DNA of 64,000 nucleotides from Plectosphaerella cucumerina (GCA_020746995.1 JAGPXD010000003.1:4836001-4900000), one strand, 5' to 3'; shown: positions 10,726 through 21,781, counted from the stretch's first letter. Notes: generated from the letters alone by a model not told the origin. A program made the numbers and translations.

Positions 10726-11876
10726 TGACGGTCAAGCGCCCACACAACATCGCTTCCCCCGACACGTCTCCCCGACTCCCCAAGCGCTCCGTCCGCAACA
10801 TGCCCCTCCCCAAGGAAGGCGGCCTCTACGCCCTCGGGTGCGAGGGCTCAGCCAACAAGCTCGGCATCGGCGTCATCCACCACGCCCAAGACGGCACCCC
10901 CACGATCCTCTCCAACGTCCGCGACACCTTCGTCTCCCCTCCCGGCACCGGCTTCCTGCCAAAGGACACAGCCCTCCACCACCGCGCCTGGTTCGTGCCC
11001 CTCGCCCTCCGCGCCCTCCGCGACGCCGGCATCCGCCCCTCCGACCTCGCCTGCGTCTGCTTCACCCAAGGTCCCGGCATGGGCGCCCCCTTGTCCTCCG
11101 TCGCCGTCGGCGCCCGCACCCTCGCCCTCCTCTGGGACCGGCCCCTGGTCGGCGTCAACCACTGCGTCGGCCACATCGAAATGGGCCGCGCCATCACCGG
11201 CGCCGCCAACCCCGTCGTCCTCTACGTCTCGGGCGGAAACTCCCAGGTCATCGCCTACGCCGAGCAGCGCTACCGCATCTTCGGCGAGACCCTCGACATC
11301 GCCGTCGGCAACTGCCTCGACCGCTTCGCCCGCACCCTCGAAATCTCAAACGACCCCGCCCCAGGGTACAACATCGAGCAGCTCGCCAAGAGCAAGGGCC
11401 CCGAAGCCTCCCGCCTCCTCGACCTCCCCTACACCGTCAAGGGAATGGACTGCTCCTTCTCCGGCATCCTGGCCAGCGCCGACCTCCTCGCCGCCCAGCT
11501 CAAGGCGTCCCGCGCCCGCGGCGACCCGGACCCCTTTGACGAGGCCGACCTCTGCTTCACCCTGCAGGAGACCGTCTTCGCCATGCTCGTCGAGATCACC
11601 GAGCGCGCCATGGCCCACGTCGGCAGCAACCAGGTCCTCATCGTCGGCGGCGTCGGCTGCAACGAGCGCCTCCAGGACATGATGGGCGAGATGGCCCGCG
11701 AGCGCGGCGGCAGCGTCTTTGCCACCGACGAGCGCTTCTGCATCGACAACGGCATCATGATCGCCCACGCCGGCCTGCTCGCCTACTCCACCGGCTTCAC
11801 CACGCCTCTCAACGAGAGCCAGTGCACCCAGCGCTTCCGCACCGACGAGGTCTTTGTCAAGTGGAGGGAGGACTGA
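10725..11876 (+). CDS. KAE1: KEOPS tRNA t6A threonylcarbamoyltransferase subunit
   Basis: A single exon of 383 residues from the ATG at 10725; an in-frame ATG at 10800 would give 358, closer to many orthologues, so the start is uncertain. Seen: the ASKHA fold opening ALGCEGSANKLGIGV, the metal-binding NHCVGHIE (His146 and His150), YVSGGNSQVI, DIAVGNCLDRFAR, VGGVGCNERLQ, and the late metal ligand Asp341 in IDNGIMIAH. Known: Kae1 (OSGEP) transfers threonylcarbamoyl from TC-AMP to A37 of ANN-decoding tRNAs with Bud32, Cgi121, Pcc1 and Gon7; the complex also affects telomeres. It ends 239 bp from the convergent AMPK beta gene. A short uORF directly precedes it. Confidence 0.95.
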   Translation: MTVKRPHNIASPDTSPRLPKRSVRNMPLPKEGGLYALGCEGSANKLGIGVIHHAQDGTPTILSNVRDTFVSPPGTGFLPKDTALHHRAWFVPLALRALRDAGIRPSDLACVCFTQGPGMGAPLSSVAVGARTLALLWDRPLVGVNHCVGHIEMGRAITGAANPVVLYVSGGNSQVIAYAEQRYRIFGETLDIAVGNCLDRFARTLEISNDPAPGYNIEQLAKSKGPEASRLLDLPYTVKGMDCSFSGILASADLLAAQLKASRARGDPDPFDEADLCFTLQETVFAMLVEITERAMAHVGSNQVLIVGGVGCNERLQDMMGEMARERGGSVFATDERFCIDNGIMIAHAGLLAYSTGFTTPLNESQCTQRFRTDEVFVKWRED

Positions 11877-12115
11877 GCTCCCACCATGAAGAGGGCCACC
11901 TAGGGGGAAGTATGAATGAGCCAAGGCCCCGTTATTTTCGGTCCTGGAGAGGAAGAGAAGCAAGATTTCTACCCGTCGCACCCGCGCGCACAAACACCTC
12001 CTTCGCCAACCCTGGGCCACCTACCAAGGGTACACATGCAAAACATTTCCGCCCCTTTCAAATCTAAAAACCCAGCCCATGGACTCCGAGATATCCCCAT
12101 CACGAACGACACATT

Positions 12116-13905
12116 CTAGTCGTCCGTCGTCGTCGGCTTGTAAATGATGGTCGTCACGTACTAGGGGCAGAAAAGGTCAGCGGGAGAAGCTGTGGAGGTT
12201 TCAAAAGAGGCATCGCTCACCTTGCTCTTATACCGCGTGGTGGCGGACACGGCCAGGATGTTGTTCTTAATACTGCTCGTGGCCAGGTGGTTGAGCACCG
12301 TGTGGTTGGGCATGTTGAGCACGCTGTTGTCGTCCTTCATGAGGACGCCGGCGTTGAGGATGGGCTTGGCCAGGAAGCCCGGCAGCGACGGCGGCTGCGG
12401 CAGCTTGTCGATGGCCTGGATGGCGTACTGGTAGACGGTCGACTCCTCGGGCTGGTCAAAGTCGATGAGGTACTGGGGCACCGCGTGGAAGTACTGGCTC
12501 GTCGACGGCACCGCCTTGCCTCGGGGCAGCTTGTTCGAGGCCTCGTCGGCCTGCGTCGCGGCCTTTGTCGCGGCCTGCTCGGGCGTGATGCCCGCCGCCG
12601 TCGTGGCAGACCGCTGGGCCGACGGCAGGTCGTCGGCGCTGACCTCGATGTAGTTGACGAGGTTGTTGCCAAAGTCGACCGTCGTCGGCAGGTCGGGCGA
12701 GGTCTGCATGATGCCGTCCACGAGGAACCGGACATGGTGCGTTCCGGGGAGGATGTAGACGGTGCCGGCGAAGACGCCAGGCCGCCCCTCACTATATAGC
12801 ATCAACATGGTCAGCACTCTTCTCCTCACCCAGGCGTAGACTGAGAGCATCGTCACATATCACATGTGTCTTGTCCGTGAGGCCAGAATAAGAGAAATCC
12901 TGCCTCTGGGAGGTGCGCGCCTCTTGTGGCTCGTCTCCCGTCGCTCTGGGCCGCACGAGGAGCGCCGAGGGGCGCACAAAGGCGGCGCAGGCAGCCGAAA
13001 CCCGATCAGAGACACGCCCGCGGGAGCCAGACACCAGAAAGAAACAGAGCAAGGGAACCCCCCACTTACACAGGATGCAGCCTCTGCTTGCGGTTCCATT
13101 GGAAGATTGTACCAGTCACATAAATCTTGTCGCCGCCGCGCAGCCACTCGAGGCGTGTGGGGACGACGGGACGGGTCTTGTCGACGATGAGCTCGTCGCC
13201 GTCCTCCTCGTCGACGGTGGCGTTGCTGAGGGCGGAGGACTTGCGGGTGATGGGCTCGGAGGAGGAGTCGAGGCCCTCAATGTCGGAGGCGACGGGGGCG
13301 GCCGCGGCCGAGTCGCCGCTGGCGGGGTCGGCGTCGGCGGGGGCGATGATGGGGGAGCCGGGGGTGTGGACCTCCTCCTCGATGGGCAGGGGCAGGCGCG
13401 GCGGGCGGGTGATGTAGGACATGTCGTTGATGCTGTTGTGCGAGGCGATGGCCTGGTCGGCAGCGGGGGCGGCGTGGGCCGAGGCGAGGGAGCGCAGGGA
13501 CGAGGGCTCGGTGTGCGGTGCGGGGACGTCTACTGGCTTTGAGGGTTCATCGCGGGGGATGGGCCGGGCGGAGGACTGCGACTGCGAGTGGGAGTGGCCG
13601 TGCTGCTGCGACGGCGGCGGGGTGTTGTTGTTGGAGCTGGAGGCGGGCGAGGCGCTGGCGAGGCCGGCGGAGATGGGGATGGCCTGGAGGGGACGGGGTC
13701 CTCCTGCCGACGACCCCTTGCTTATCGTGGAGCCCAGGGCCTGGTGGAGCGAAGCCTCTGGGGGCGCGGCGACGCGCTCCGTGGGACGGTGCGGGAGGAT
13801 GTGCTTCGAGTCTCTCTTGGGATGCCTGGGCGACTCATGGCCGGAGCCGGGGGCCGAGGAGGACGGGGTGCCCGGCTTGGACTGAGACGAGGGGTTGTTG
13901 CCCAT
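12116..13905 (-). CDS. GAL83: SNF1/AMPK beta subunit (Gal83/Sip2 type)
   Basis: Three exons (13070-13905, 12221-12791, 12116-12160) give 483 residues. Seen: MGNNPSSQS at the N-terminus, a myristoylation signal; a long disordered Ser/Pro/His region; a glycogen-binding CBM48 near residues 245-335 (TRLEWLRGGDKIYVTGTIF, later HHVRFLVDG); and the C-terminal ASC domain (PSLPGFLAKPILNAG, MPNHTVLNHLATSSIKNN, TTRYKSKYVTTIIYKP). Known: beta subunits scaffold the Snf1 kinase and the Snf4 gamma subunit and set localisation during glucose starvation. The last exon is only 15 codons including the stop; it completes the conserved YVTTIIYKP strand. The gene converges on KAE1 and diverges from the membrane-protein gene at 14926. 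Confidence 0.96.
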
Positions 13906-14925
13906 CGTGACGTGACACTCTCTCTGGGCTCGTGTGGCCCCCGGGGTGGGTGGGACAGCAGCGAGGCTGGGGGGGAAGAACGGCGTGGGAGAGAGAGAGG
14001 GAGGAGGTGTCGGAATGGGTCGGCTTTAGTCTCGTCACTCTAAGGCGGCGGGAGAGGCCGAAGGGCGGGCGGGTGCGACTGGGGGCCGGTCCCCTCGTGA
14101 TCGGGATGATGGGGGTCGGAGTCGGGGGGTTCGAGATCGTCGGTCGGTTCAATCGAGTCGCTCTCAGCCGGGGGATTGTCGTCGTGTATCTGTCGAGTCT
14201 GCGGGCTTATTCACCCAGTGTCTAGACCCTTCGTCGTCGTATGCCTGTATCTGAGGTCGTCGGAGGCAGAGGCCTTTGTTGGGAGGGGGGAGATGTCGTC
14301 GATCCGACACTGGAGGAGGTTGAAGGGTTTTGAGGAAGCGGGCGACAATGTGCAGCAAGGCAAGGCAAGGCGCTGGCGGCGCTGTTGGATGGCGGGCATG
14401 GTGGGGGGGTTGGCACCGATAAGGCCTGGGAGGACGATACATGGTGTTTGGGGGGCTTCTCTGCATGGGATGAGGTACCGATGGTCAGGGTCTAATCGTG
14501 AAGCTCGGACCGATGCATCCGTGCGCCAGGACTCAGCATCCGGGGGATCTCCCCTGCTGCTTCCTCCCTCACTGAGCCCGCCCAATTTTAGTGGTCAAAG
14601 CTTACCCATCTCAGCAGCCCCAGGAGTGTCTCGCCCGTGCGACGTCAGTGGAATGCAAGGCGCATCGCTCGTCACCACATTTCAGACGCGTCTTCACGTC
14701 AAAACCCCGTTGGGCCATCATCCCTCTGATAACATCCTCTCTTCCACCCACCCCTGGGCCCGGCATGTGAATATCGAGGGGGCCAATCTTGACCACAACG
14801 GGGCCCTCATCGCCTCCAGTTGCTTTTCCCCCTTCCCCATTACACAGCTCCAAACAATACGACGTTGTCCTGCTCAGACTCCAATCTCATCGAGGCCGGC
14901 CTTGGACATTTCAAAATCCACCAGA
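13906..14925. promoter_or_regulatory. Divergent promoter between AMPK beta and a membrane-protein gene
   Basis: About 1.0 kb between divergent starts. It is G-rich next to the AMPK beta start and becomes CT-rich just before the ATG at 14926, a typical pyrimidine-rich fungal leader. Open frames that run through it, such as one reading into the gene from 14176, are not supported. Confidence 0.45.
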
Positions 14926-15511
14926 ATGGCCGCTTGGGTAGACATCTCGGTCAGGGTGGCCGGTCTGGCCGGGACCATCCTCGCCTTTCCACTGCGCATC
15001 GTCTGGGCCCTTCTCATGGCTCTCGTCGGGATCCTCCTGACCATCCTCGCCCCTGCCATCTACATGAGCGCCTACTTCGTGTCCTGGCTCCAATCCATCC
15101 TCGGCTTCTTCGTCAGCCTGGAGCCTCTATATACATTTGTCAGTCTCCTCCAAAGCCCCCCCCCCCCCTCTTCTACCCTTGTCCTAACGCGCTCAGCTCG
15201 CATGCGGTGCTGTCGTCGGCGCCTTCTCGGGCATCTTCCTAGCCACAACATCGAGCGTCATCACATCGACCCTCGGCATGCAGGACGAGCCCAAAGACGG
15301 ATCCGAGTACGATTCGAGCATGGCCACACCATCCATGTCCACAATGTCCACACCAGCCCTGCGGCCCCTGTCCAGCCGCACCGAGGACTCGTCTTCCTTC
15401 GAAACCGACTGGCAGCTGCTGGAAAAGATGCCCCCATCGAGGAGGCGACGCACCGCCGGCCTGGTCACACAAACAATCCACGAGGAGGATAGCACCGAGA
15501 CCGAAGCATGA
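14926..15511 (+). CDS. Small fungal membrane protein, function unknown
   Basis: Two exons (14926-15138, 15197-15511) give 175 residues. Seen: an N-terminal half of three hydrophobic segments (around GLAGTILAFPLRIVWALLMAL, IYMSAYFVSWLQSILGFF and, after the splice, CGAVVGAFSGIFLATTSS), then a polar Ser/Thr-rich C-terminal half ending HEEDSTETEA with WQLLEKMPPSRRRR before it. The 58-nt intron begins GTCAGT and contains a run of about 13 C. I do not recognise a named family; the pattern of short membrane hairpins plus a cytosolic tail resembles conserved uncharacterised proteins of filamentous fungi, possibly in the ER. It converges on BUR1. Confidence 0.75.
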
Positions 15512-15795
15512 TGACTGCTTCTGGGGTATATTGTAGCTCCTAGCCTGATACTCTCAACATGAAGCAGTCTCGGGAAACTCATGACCATGACCACTCCTCG
15601 ACTGACGAAATAATCCCTTCCCGTAAGCTATGCAATACGAACTCAAGACGCCAATGCACCTGGCCATCTCGTGGCCTCCTATACGTTTGCCTCCCCTTCC
15701 ACCTCTCGCCCCTCACTTCAAGAGACTGACCCCACGACCAGTCCGACTGCTGAGGATTCACCTCGGCCAAGGACATTGCTCGAAACTCCACCCTT

Positions 15796-16215
15796 CTAGT
15801 TGGTGCTCTGCGTTGAGTAGCGCGAGCCCCGAGGCTCCCAGCGATCGGCACGCTGGCGCCACGGGGGCGGCCGGTCTTGCTGATGCTCCAGGGGCCGCTG
15901 CTCCCACGGCGGCTGGTGCCGGTACAGGGGTTGGTACGGGGGTTGGTACGGGACCCTGCTCGGCGCCTGGTAAGGTGCCTGGTACTGCTGCTGATAGTGC
16001 TGCTGATACGGCGGGTGGTACTGCTCCGCTTGTCGCTGAAGATGCTGCTGCTGACGTTGCAACGCGTTCCGCTCATACTCTTCCTGGTAACTTTGCGTCA
16101 TGTCGGGCCATGCCCGGGTGGTACTCTCATGCGGCGGCACAGGCAGAGGATACGCATGCCCTTCAATGCTCCTAGGTGCGTCTGACCCATTCCGAGATTG
16201 CTCCGGCCAGCGATT
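15796..16215 (-). other. Open frame continuing BUR1 past its stop: possible C-terminal extension
   Basis: After the BUR1 TAG at 16216-16218 the same frame stays open for about 139 codons to TAG at 15796-15798. The last 114 codons are Gln/Tyr/Pro-rich with repeats such as YQQQYQAPYQAP and look like coding sequence. Two readings are possible. A 117-nt intron at 16172-16288 (weak donor GTCACC, acceptor CACCTAG) would remove the stop in frame and give a 664-residue kinase. Alternatively, it is readthrough, a small separate gene from ATG 16140, or a relic. Confidence 0.4.
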
Positions 16216-18161
16216 CTATCGTCGGTATTCGCGGGATTGGTCTCGTGGGTCTCGCGGGTCTCGGTCCCGGTCGCCCCTGCCGGGTGACCTGCTCCGGGTC
16301 GGCCTGCGGTCGCGATCACGCTCATGTCGCCGGTCGTCCCCGCTGTTGCGGCGCCTGCGATCGTGAGGCGGCCGGTCATCCCGTCCGCCGTAACTTGGGA
16401 TGTATGTGTCGATGTCTGGGGCACCGGTGGCTCGTGGGGGAGGCCTAGGGCCACGCGGCTCGCGGATGTCGCGAGGATCGCGAACATCGCGGGGATCGCG
16501 GTCTCTGTCGCGATCACGGTCGCGCTCGCGGTACTCGCGGGGCGGACGGTCATCTCGGCCGTTGCGGTAGTTGTCTGCCGGCGGAGGCGGACGAGGGGGA
16601 AGGCCCCTCTCGCCCGGCATGACCCTGTCACGTTGCCAGGCTGGTCGCCTGTCGTCACCATTTCTATCGTTCCGCCGGCTGCCGTTCATGCCGTGGCGGC
16701 TGTTGAAGGCGTCACCGCTGTTGAAGCCGGCCGTGGCTCCGTGCGCCTCGGGGCCCATGCCGACTGTGCCCCCCTTAGGAGCTGGTGGCAGCGCCGCCTT
16801 GCGGTCGTGGAACTTGCGCCTGTCGAGCTCGTGGCTCTCTTCAAAGACGGGAATCTGTCCCGGCTGTATCGGGAGAGGGGCCGCCTTGAAGTAAGGATGC
16901 TCGAGCGCGTCGACCGCGTTGATTCGCTGTCTCCAATCTAACTTGAGGAGCTCTTTCATGAGAGAGATGGCACCAGAGCCGTACTCCCTGAACCTGGTGG
17001 AAAGGTTTCCTGGACGGGGTCTCGGCGCCATGCTCTCGGCGTTGGGCAGGGTGTTGAACAGGGGCATATTCTCGGGGGTGGGTGAGCCCATCAGGTCCCA
17101 GATGATGTCCAGCTGGTGTGCGTCACTCTCGCCGGTCAGGATGGGCTTGCCCAGGAGCATCTCTCCAAACACACATCTGCGAGTACTGTCAGCCAAGGTT
17201 CACCGTAGGGATGGGGAGGTCGTATCGTACCCGACACCCCAGACGTCAATAGCCGTCGTGTATCGCTTGAGGTGCAGAAGCAACTCCGGGGGACGGTACC
17301 ACCTCGTGACGACAAGGCCTGTGTATTCCCGCTTTCCTTCGCCGCCGCCCTGGCCGGGCTTCGGCGTTGGGCCGTCATAGTGTCGTGCCAGACCGAAATC
17401 GGCGATTTGCAGGATGCCCTTGTTGTTGATGAGAAGGTTGGCGGCCTTCATGTCTCGGTGGAGGATGCGGCTCTCGTGCAGATACTTGAGGCCCTGAAGC
17501 AGCTGAAGCATGTAGCACTTGATCTGCGGCTCGGTGAAGGTGACGCTGGGGTTGTCGAGGAGGCCCGAGAGATCGTGGTCCATGTAAGGGGTGACCATAT
17601 ACATAATAGGTCGCTTCCGCTTGACATCGTTGGCTGGAAGAGGGATGTCAGTACGTCGATTTGAAGGCAGAACACAGCGACCAACATCTCGGTGGGTGCT
17701 CGACAGCCATGTCCTCCAGGCGAAGGATGTTATGGTGTGACAGGAGCTTCAGGAGCTTGATTTCTCGGAGGGCCGTAATGGGGAACTATGTCGGTCAGCC
17801 ATGAGCGTGACGGCGCATTCGCTGCGTGTCGAGTGTAGAGAGCTACGTACGCCATCCTTCTCGTTGTGCATGATGATCTTCTTCAGGGCGTAGAGCTCGT
17901 TGGTCTTGCGGGATCGCGCGCGGTACACCTCGCTGGAATCGACGTCAGACTCGGTTACAGCGGAGGCAGGAGGCAGGAGGCACAAATGGCGCCGTCCGTT
18001 TTCGATGGGACTTACCCAAAGGTTCCCTCTCCCAGCTTTCCAAGGAGCTCATAATCTGCGATCTTCGAGCATCCCTGGAAGCTCGACCTTGGCCGTTGAT
18101 GTTGGATGGCGAACGACCGCGGCGACAAGCCGACGGCGTCGGACACGAGAGGTGTCGCCAT
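16216..18161 (-). CDS. BUR1: Cyclin-dependent kinase Bur1 (CDK9 homologue)
   Basis: Five exons (18016-18161, 17851-17932, 17686-17785, 17231-17633, 16216-17176) give 563 residues. Seen: glycine loop GEGTFGEV (44-51), the CDK9 hallmark PITALRE (78-84), HRD at 168-170, DFG at 188-190, VTRWYRPPELLL, and the C-lobe block LKLDWRQRINAVDALEHPYF. The tail is rich in Arg-Asp and Arg-Ser dipeptides. Known: Bur1-Bur2 phosphorylates the RNA polymerase II CTD linker, Spt5 and Rad6 partners to promote elongation and H2B ubiquitination in the nucleus. The first ATG in frame with the conserved start is 18161; an upstream in-frame ATG at 18194 would add 11 residues. The frame remains open after the stop; see the extension entry. 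Confidence 0.93.
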
Positions 18162-19594
18162 CCTCGCAGACTGTATCGAAGCCGATGCGCGCAATGGACT
18201 CTAGTTCGATCGTGGTATGATGCGTGTGGTGTGTCGAAGGATACAAGGCTAAGCGTTGCGATGGATTGCGGTGGTGGGATGGGAGTGGTGATCAAAGCTG
18301 GGCTGGTTTGGCTGCGGATTGACGCGACGGGAACTTTCTTTGGTGTCGTCATCCACACAGGCGCAAGGGTGGGGATTTGGGGAGCGCGGGTGATTTGGAC
18401 ATGATAAGACCTTAATCGGCAGTTTAGCCTGTGGGAGTTGAGCTAAGGCCTGAGCCTCTGGCGCAGATGCAGGAACAATTGAAGTCGAGATTTCCGGCAC
18501 TGGCTGTTGCCCATTTACATCCATCAGTTTAATACCAATACTGTCCGTTGCTGGTCGCAGGCTTCCCGGGCGAGTGCAATATGCCTACCCAGTTACTCCA
18601 AGTCGTTCTCAAATCTATCTGCCGCACTGCAAGTTCGCCCATATGTGCTTGTCCATTCATCCCACAACGCCAGACACCTTTGGTGTGAAGGTCTGATGCA
18701 AATTTTGGTAGATCGCGCTCAATCATGTTGTAGACCTCATAACTTGCGTGCCTTGTACACTTTCCGCCTGACATATATTCGACTAGGTATGTATGATGCC
18801 AACTTTGGTAGGCACTCGAGAGAAGCAGCAGAAGTTGGACAGATGTGGGCCAGAAACCATCGAGCTCAAGCTGGCTTACACCCAACCGTCGGAACAAAGG
18901 ATACACACCAACACAAAGACGCAACGCCCGGGATGTACCGGCAGCCAGTCGAGCCAGGACAACTCCGCCCGAACAACAATACTGGCAAACGAATCTGTGC
19001 TGGACCTGGAATCCGATCGCGGCCACCGACTCGCCAGAAATACTGCAAACCCACCGAGCGATGGGGTAATGATTTGCTAACAATCCTGCCTCATTGAATG
19101 CGGTTCTGCGTAGTAATCGCGTGCTTAAAGTCCATCTGCTAGTGCGCCCACCCTCTCCCCAGCCCAATACCATCTCGAGATACCTCTGCAGTCGATGCAA
19201 TTCGTGGTCCCGTGTCGCTCTCGCTTTTTTCCTTCAACCTTCCATCCCTTCCAGTCCCGAAGGTTTCCAGGTTTCGACATGAAGCTGTCCCGGTGAACGA
19301 GTCGGGATCGCCCTTTTTCAACGACCCCACCCTCTCCCGCGCTCTCCTCCCCCTCATCGTGTGCTCGTAGCTAGATCTTTTCCATCATGAATCTCACTTT
19401 TGGGAGTTTTGCAAAATTTTGACGCCCCCTCAAACCGCCGATTAGTGCCACCAACGCTCTGGGCTAGAACGACCATCGCGTCTTCATCACAAACTGCTTT
19501 TCTGAATATTTTCACCACCACTGACTGGCTCACCCACCCGAGTATCTCACCTAGCACCGACTTACACATCAACTCTAAGATAACCTCACTCGCC
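18162..19594. promoter_or_regulatory. Divergent promoter between BUR1 and asparaginase
   Basis: About 1.4 kb. The half nearest the asparaginase is CT-rich just before the ATG. Two long overlapping frames on opposite strands at 18.5-19.2 kb show no domain and are treated as chance. The asparaginase frame is open upstream to 19400 but contains no ATG there. Confidence 0.45.
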
Positions 19595-21154
19595 ATGGAG
19601 GTCACTGACTGCGTGCACCCCGAGTCCCGGGTGCTCATCATCATGACCGGCGGAACCATCTGCATGCAGCCGACGGCCGACGGTCTCCAGCCCATCGGCG
19701 GCTTCCTCAAGGCCGCCATGGCTCCTAGGCCCTCGTTCAACGACATGACGAACCCTTCCCAGCTCGAGGCCCGCAAGAACGGCGAGATCCTCATGCTCGA
19801 CAGCCTGCGGACGCCGCCCACGGCCTACTCCCGCCACATCCGCTACAGCGTCCTCGAGTTCTCGCCCCTGCTCGACTCGAGCTCCATCTCCTCCAACGGC
19901 TGGTCCGAGATCGCCCAGACCATCTGCGAGAACTACCGCCTCTACGACGGCTTCGTCATCCTCCACGGCACCGACTCGCTTTCCTACACGGCCTCGGCCC
20001 TGTCCTTCATGCTGTCCGACCTCGGCAAGCCCGTCATCCTGACCGGCTCCCAGGCCCCCATCTTCGCCCTGCAGTCCGATGCCGTCGACAACCTCCTGGG
20101 CTCCCTCATCATCGCCGGCACTTTCGTCATCCCCGAGGTCTGCCTCTTCTTCCACCACCAGCTTTTCCGCGGCAACAGGACCACCAAGAACTCGGCCGTC
20201 AACTTTGACGCCTTTGCGAGCCCGAACTGCGAGCCGCTGGCCAAGATGAACGGCCTCGGTATCAACGTCGATTGGTCCCTGGTGCTGCGTCCCACGGCTA
20301 TCGCCGAGCTTCAGGTCACCCAGCACCTCGACACGGCTCACGTTGCCTGCATCCACGTCTTTCCGGGTATCAAGCCCGAGATGATCGACTCGGTGCTGCG
20401 GGTGCCAAACCTGCGCGGCCTCGTCCTGCGCACTTTTGGCATGGGCAACGCACCAGGTGGTGTTGACGGTAGCCTGACCAAGGTCATCAAGTCCGCCGTC
20501 GACAGGGGCATCATTGTCGTGAACGTTAGCCAGTGCCTCGATGGCTTCGTCTCGCCCGTTTACGGCCCGGGTACCGAGCTGGGCAGGGCCGGCGTCATCT
20601 TCGGCCAGGACCTGACCACCGAGGCCGCCCTTACCAAGCTCTCCTACCTCATGGCGCTGCCGGGCCTCACGACGGCGGAGATCGGCGCCCGCATGTCTGT
20701 CGCCCTCCGGGGAGAGATGACCGAACTCACCCGGCCCCTCTTCTCACACCCGAAGGCCCTGGACATTGACCTGTCCCGCGTCTCGGCGTCCGACTCGGCC
20801 TTCACGGCCCTGGGCTACGCTATCCGCGACGGCGACCTCAAGGCCGTCAAGAACATTACCGAGGCCGACGAGTTTGGCTCCAGCAACCCCCTGCTGAAGA
20901 AGGCCGACTACGCCGGCAACACGGCCCTGCATCTCGCCGCGGTTGGGTCTACGGCAATCGTCCGGGAGCTACTCACGAGAGGAGCAAGCGTGCACGCACG
21001 GAATTTCGCGAACAACACCCCGCTGTTCCTTGCCGAGAGGGTGGGCAACGAAGAGAATGTTGCGCTGCTGAAGGCCGCGGGCGGGCACCTGTGGCAGGAT
21101 GAGGTGAAGCTTATCGGAGGGGCGCAGACGCCGGTTGAGGGACCTCAGAAGTGA
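19595..21154 (+). CDS. L-asparaginase with C-terminal ankyrin repeats (type I, cytosolic)
   Basis: A single exon of 519 residues from the first in-frame ATG. Seen: the N-terminal catalytic motif IIMTGGTICMQ (Thr21 nucleophile region), the second motif VILHGTDSLSYTASAL with the Thr-Asp pair, LTGSQAP, LRTFGMGNAP, and about 100 C-terminal residues of ankyrin-like repeats (NTALHLAAVGSTAIVRELL, NNTPLFLAERVGNEENVALL). Known: such 60-kDa asparaginases, also listed as lysophospholipase-like, hydrolyse asparagine to aspartate and ammonia. No signal peptide is seen, so it should be cytosolic. Odd: a strong GTGAGTATC donor overlaps the stop, with CTAAC and an AAG acceptor at 21199; splicing would replace the last codon by KRPKPSP, ending at 21221. 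Confidence 0.93.
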   Translation: MEVTDCVHPESRVLIIMTGGTICMQPTADGLQPIGGFLKAAMAPRPSFNDMTNPSQLEARKNGEILMLDSLRTPPTAYSRHIRYSVLEFSPLLDSSSISSNGWSEIAQTICENYRLYDGFVILHGTDSLSYTASALSFMLSDLGKPVILTGSQAPIFALQSDAVDNLLGSLIIAGTFVIPEVCLFFHHQLFRGNRTTKNSAVNFDAFASPNCEPLAKMNGLGINVDWSLVLRPTAIAELQVTQHLDTAHVACIHVFPGIKPEMIDSVLRVPNLRGLVLRTFGMGNAPGGVDGSLTKVIKSAVDRGIIVVNVSQCLDGFVSPVYGPGTELGRAGVIFGQDLTTEAALTKLSYLMALPGLTTAEIGARMSVALRGEMTELTRPLFSHPKALDIDLSRVSASDSAFTALGYAIRDGDLKAVKNITEADEFGSSNPLLKKADYAGNTALHLAAVGSTAIVRELLTRGASVHARNFANNTPLFLAERVGNEENVALLKAAGGHLWQDEVKLIGGAQTPVEGPQK

Positions 21155-21221
21155 GTATCAGGTTTTGCTTGGTGTTGGAGCATGGCTAACCCTCTGAAGG
21201 CGGCCGAAGCCATCTCCTTGA

Positions 21222-21781
21222 TCTGGGAACGACCAAAAGTGCAACTGTGGAGGACTCCTGGAGACAAAAAAAAGCGAAAAGACTTCGGATGAAAAGTGTG
21301 ATGATTTGGAATATAGAGATATGGGGCATGTCACTCATATGCAACGCAGACACGACGCTTGGCGAGTTGTCATTTCAAGAGTAGCGTAGGGAGAGCGTGG
21401 TCTACGGCAGAGGCCTTGGGAACCGCGATAGAGACTTGATAGAGCTTCAGCATGAATTCAACCACCGATGAACACCTAAGGTACTGTAGTGTTGCCCCCC
21501 GACGACCCCCGGAGTGTCCTCCGGCACCTTGGCCCCACCACGCCGTAGCGCGGCCGGGGAAGTGGATCCTGCATTGACAGGCGCCGCCAACAGCTCGACC
21601 CGAGATTTTTTGGCGCTGGTTTTCAAGGAGCTCCAATCCGCCAACCACTCCATCCGTCATCGACTCGACTCTACCACCACACTACCAAGAGCTCGACACC
21701 ACCACCCATAACCACATACAATCCACCAACACACACGCACCCCCTTGAAGACCGACCTCTCCTCCACACAACCAAACCACA
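21222..21781. other. Intergenic, leader of the small conserved gene
   Basis: About 560 bases. The 3' UTR of asparaginase is followed by a CA-rich leader (ACCACC and ACACAC runs) that directly precedes the ATG at 21782. Nothing else was seen. Confidence 0.4.

Noticed and set aside
18507..19200. Two opposing frames of about 200 codons
   Set aside because: No domain, no codon bias, and they lie in the divergent promoter of BUR1 and asparaginase.
19586..20356. 256-codon frame antisense to asparaginase
   Set aside because: Gly/Glu/Val/Asp-rich translation typical of antisense to a GC3-rich gene.
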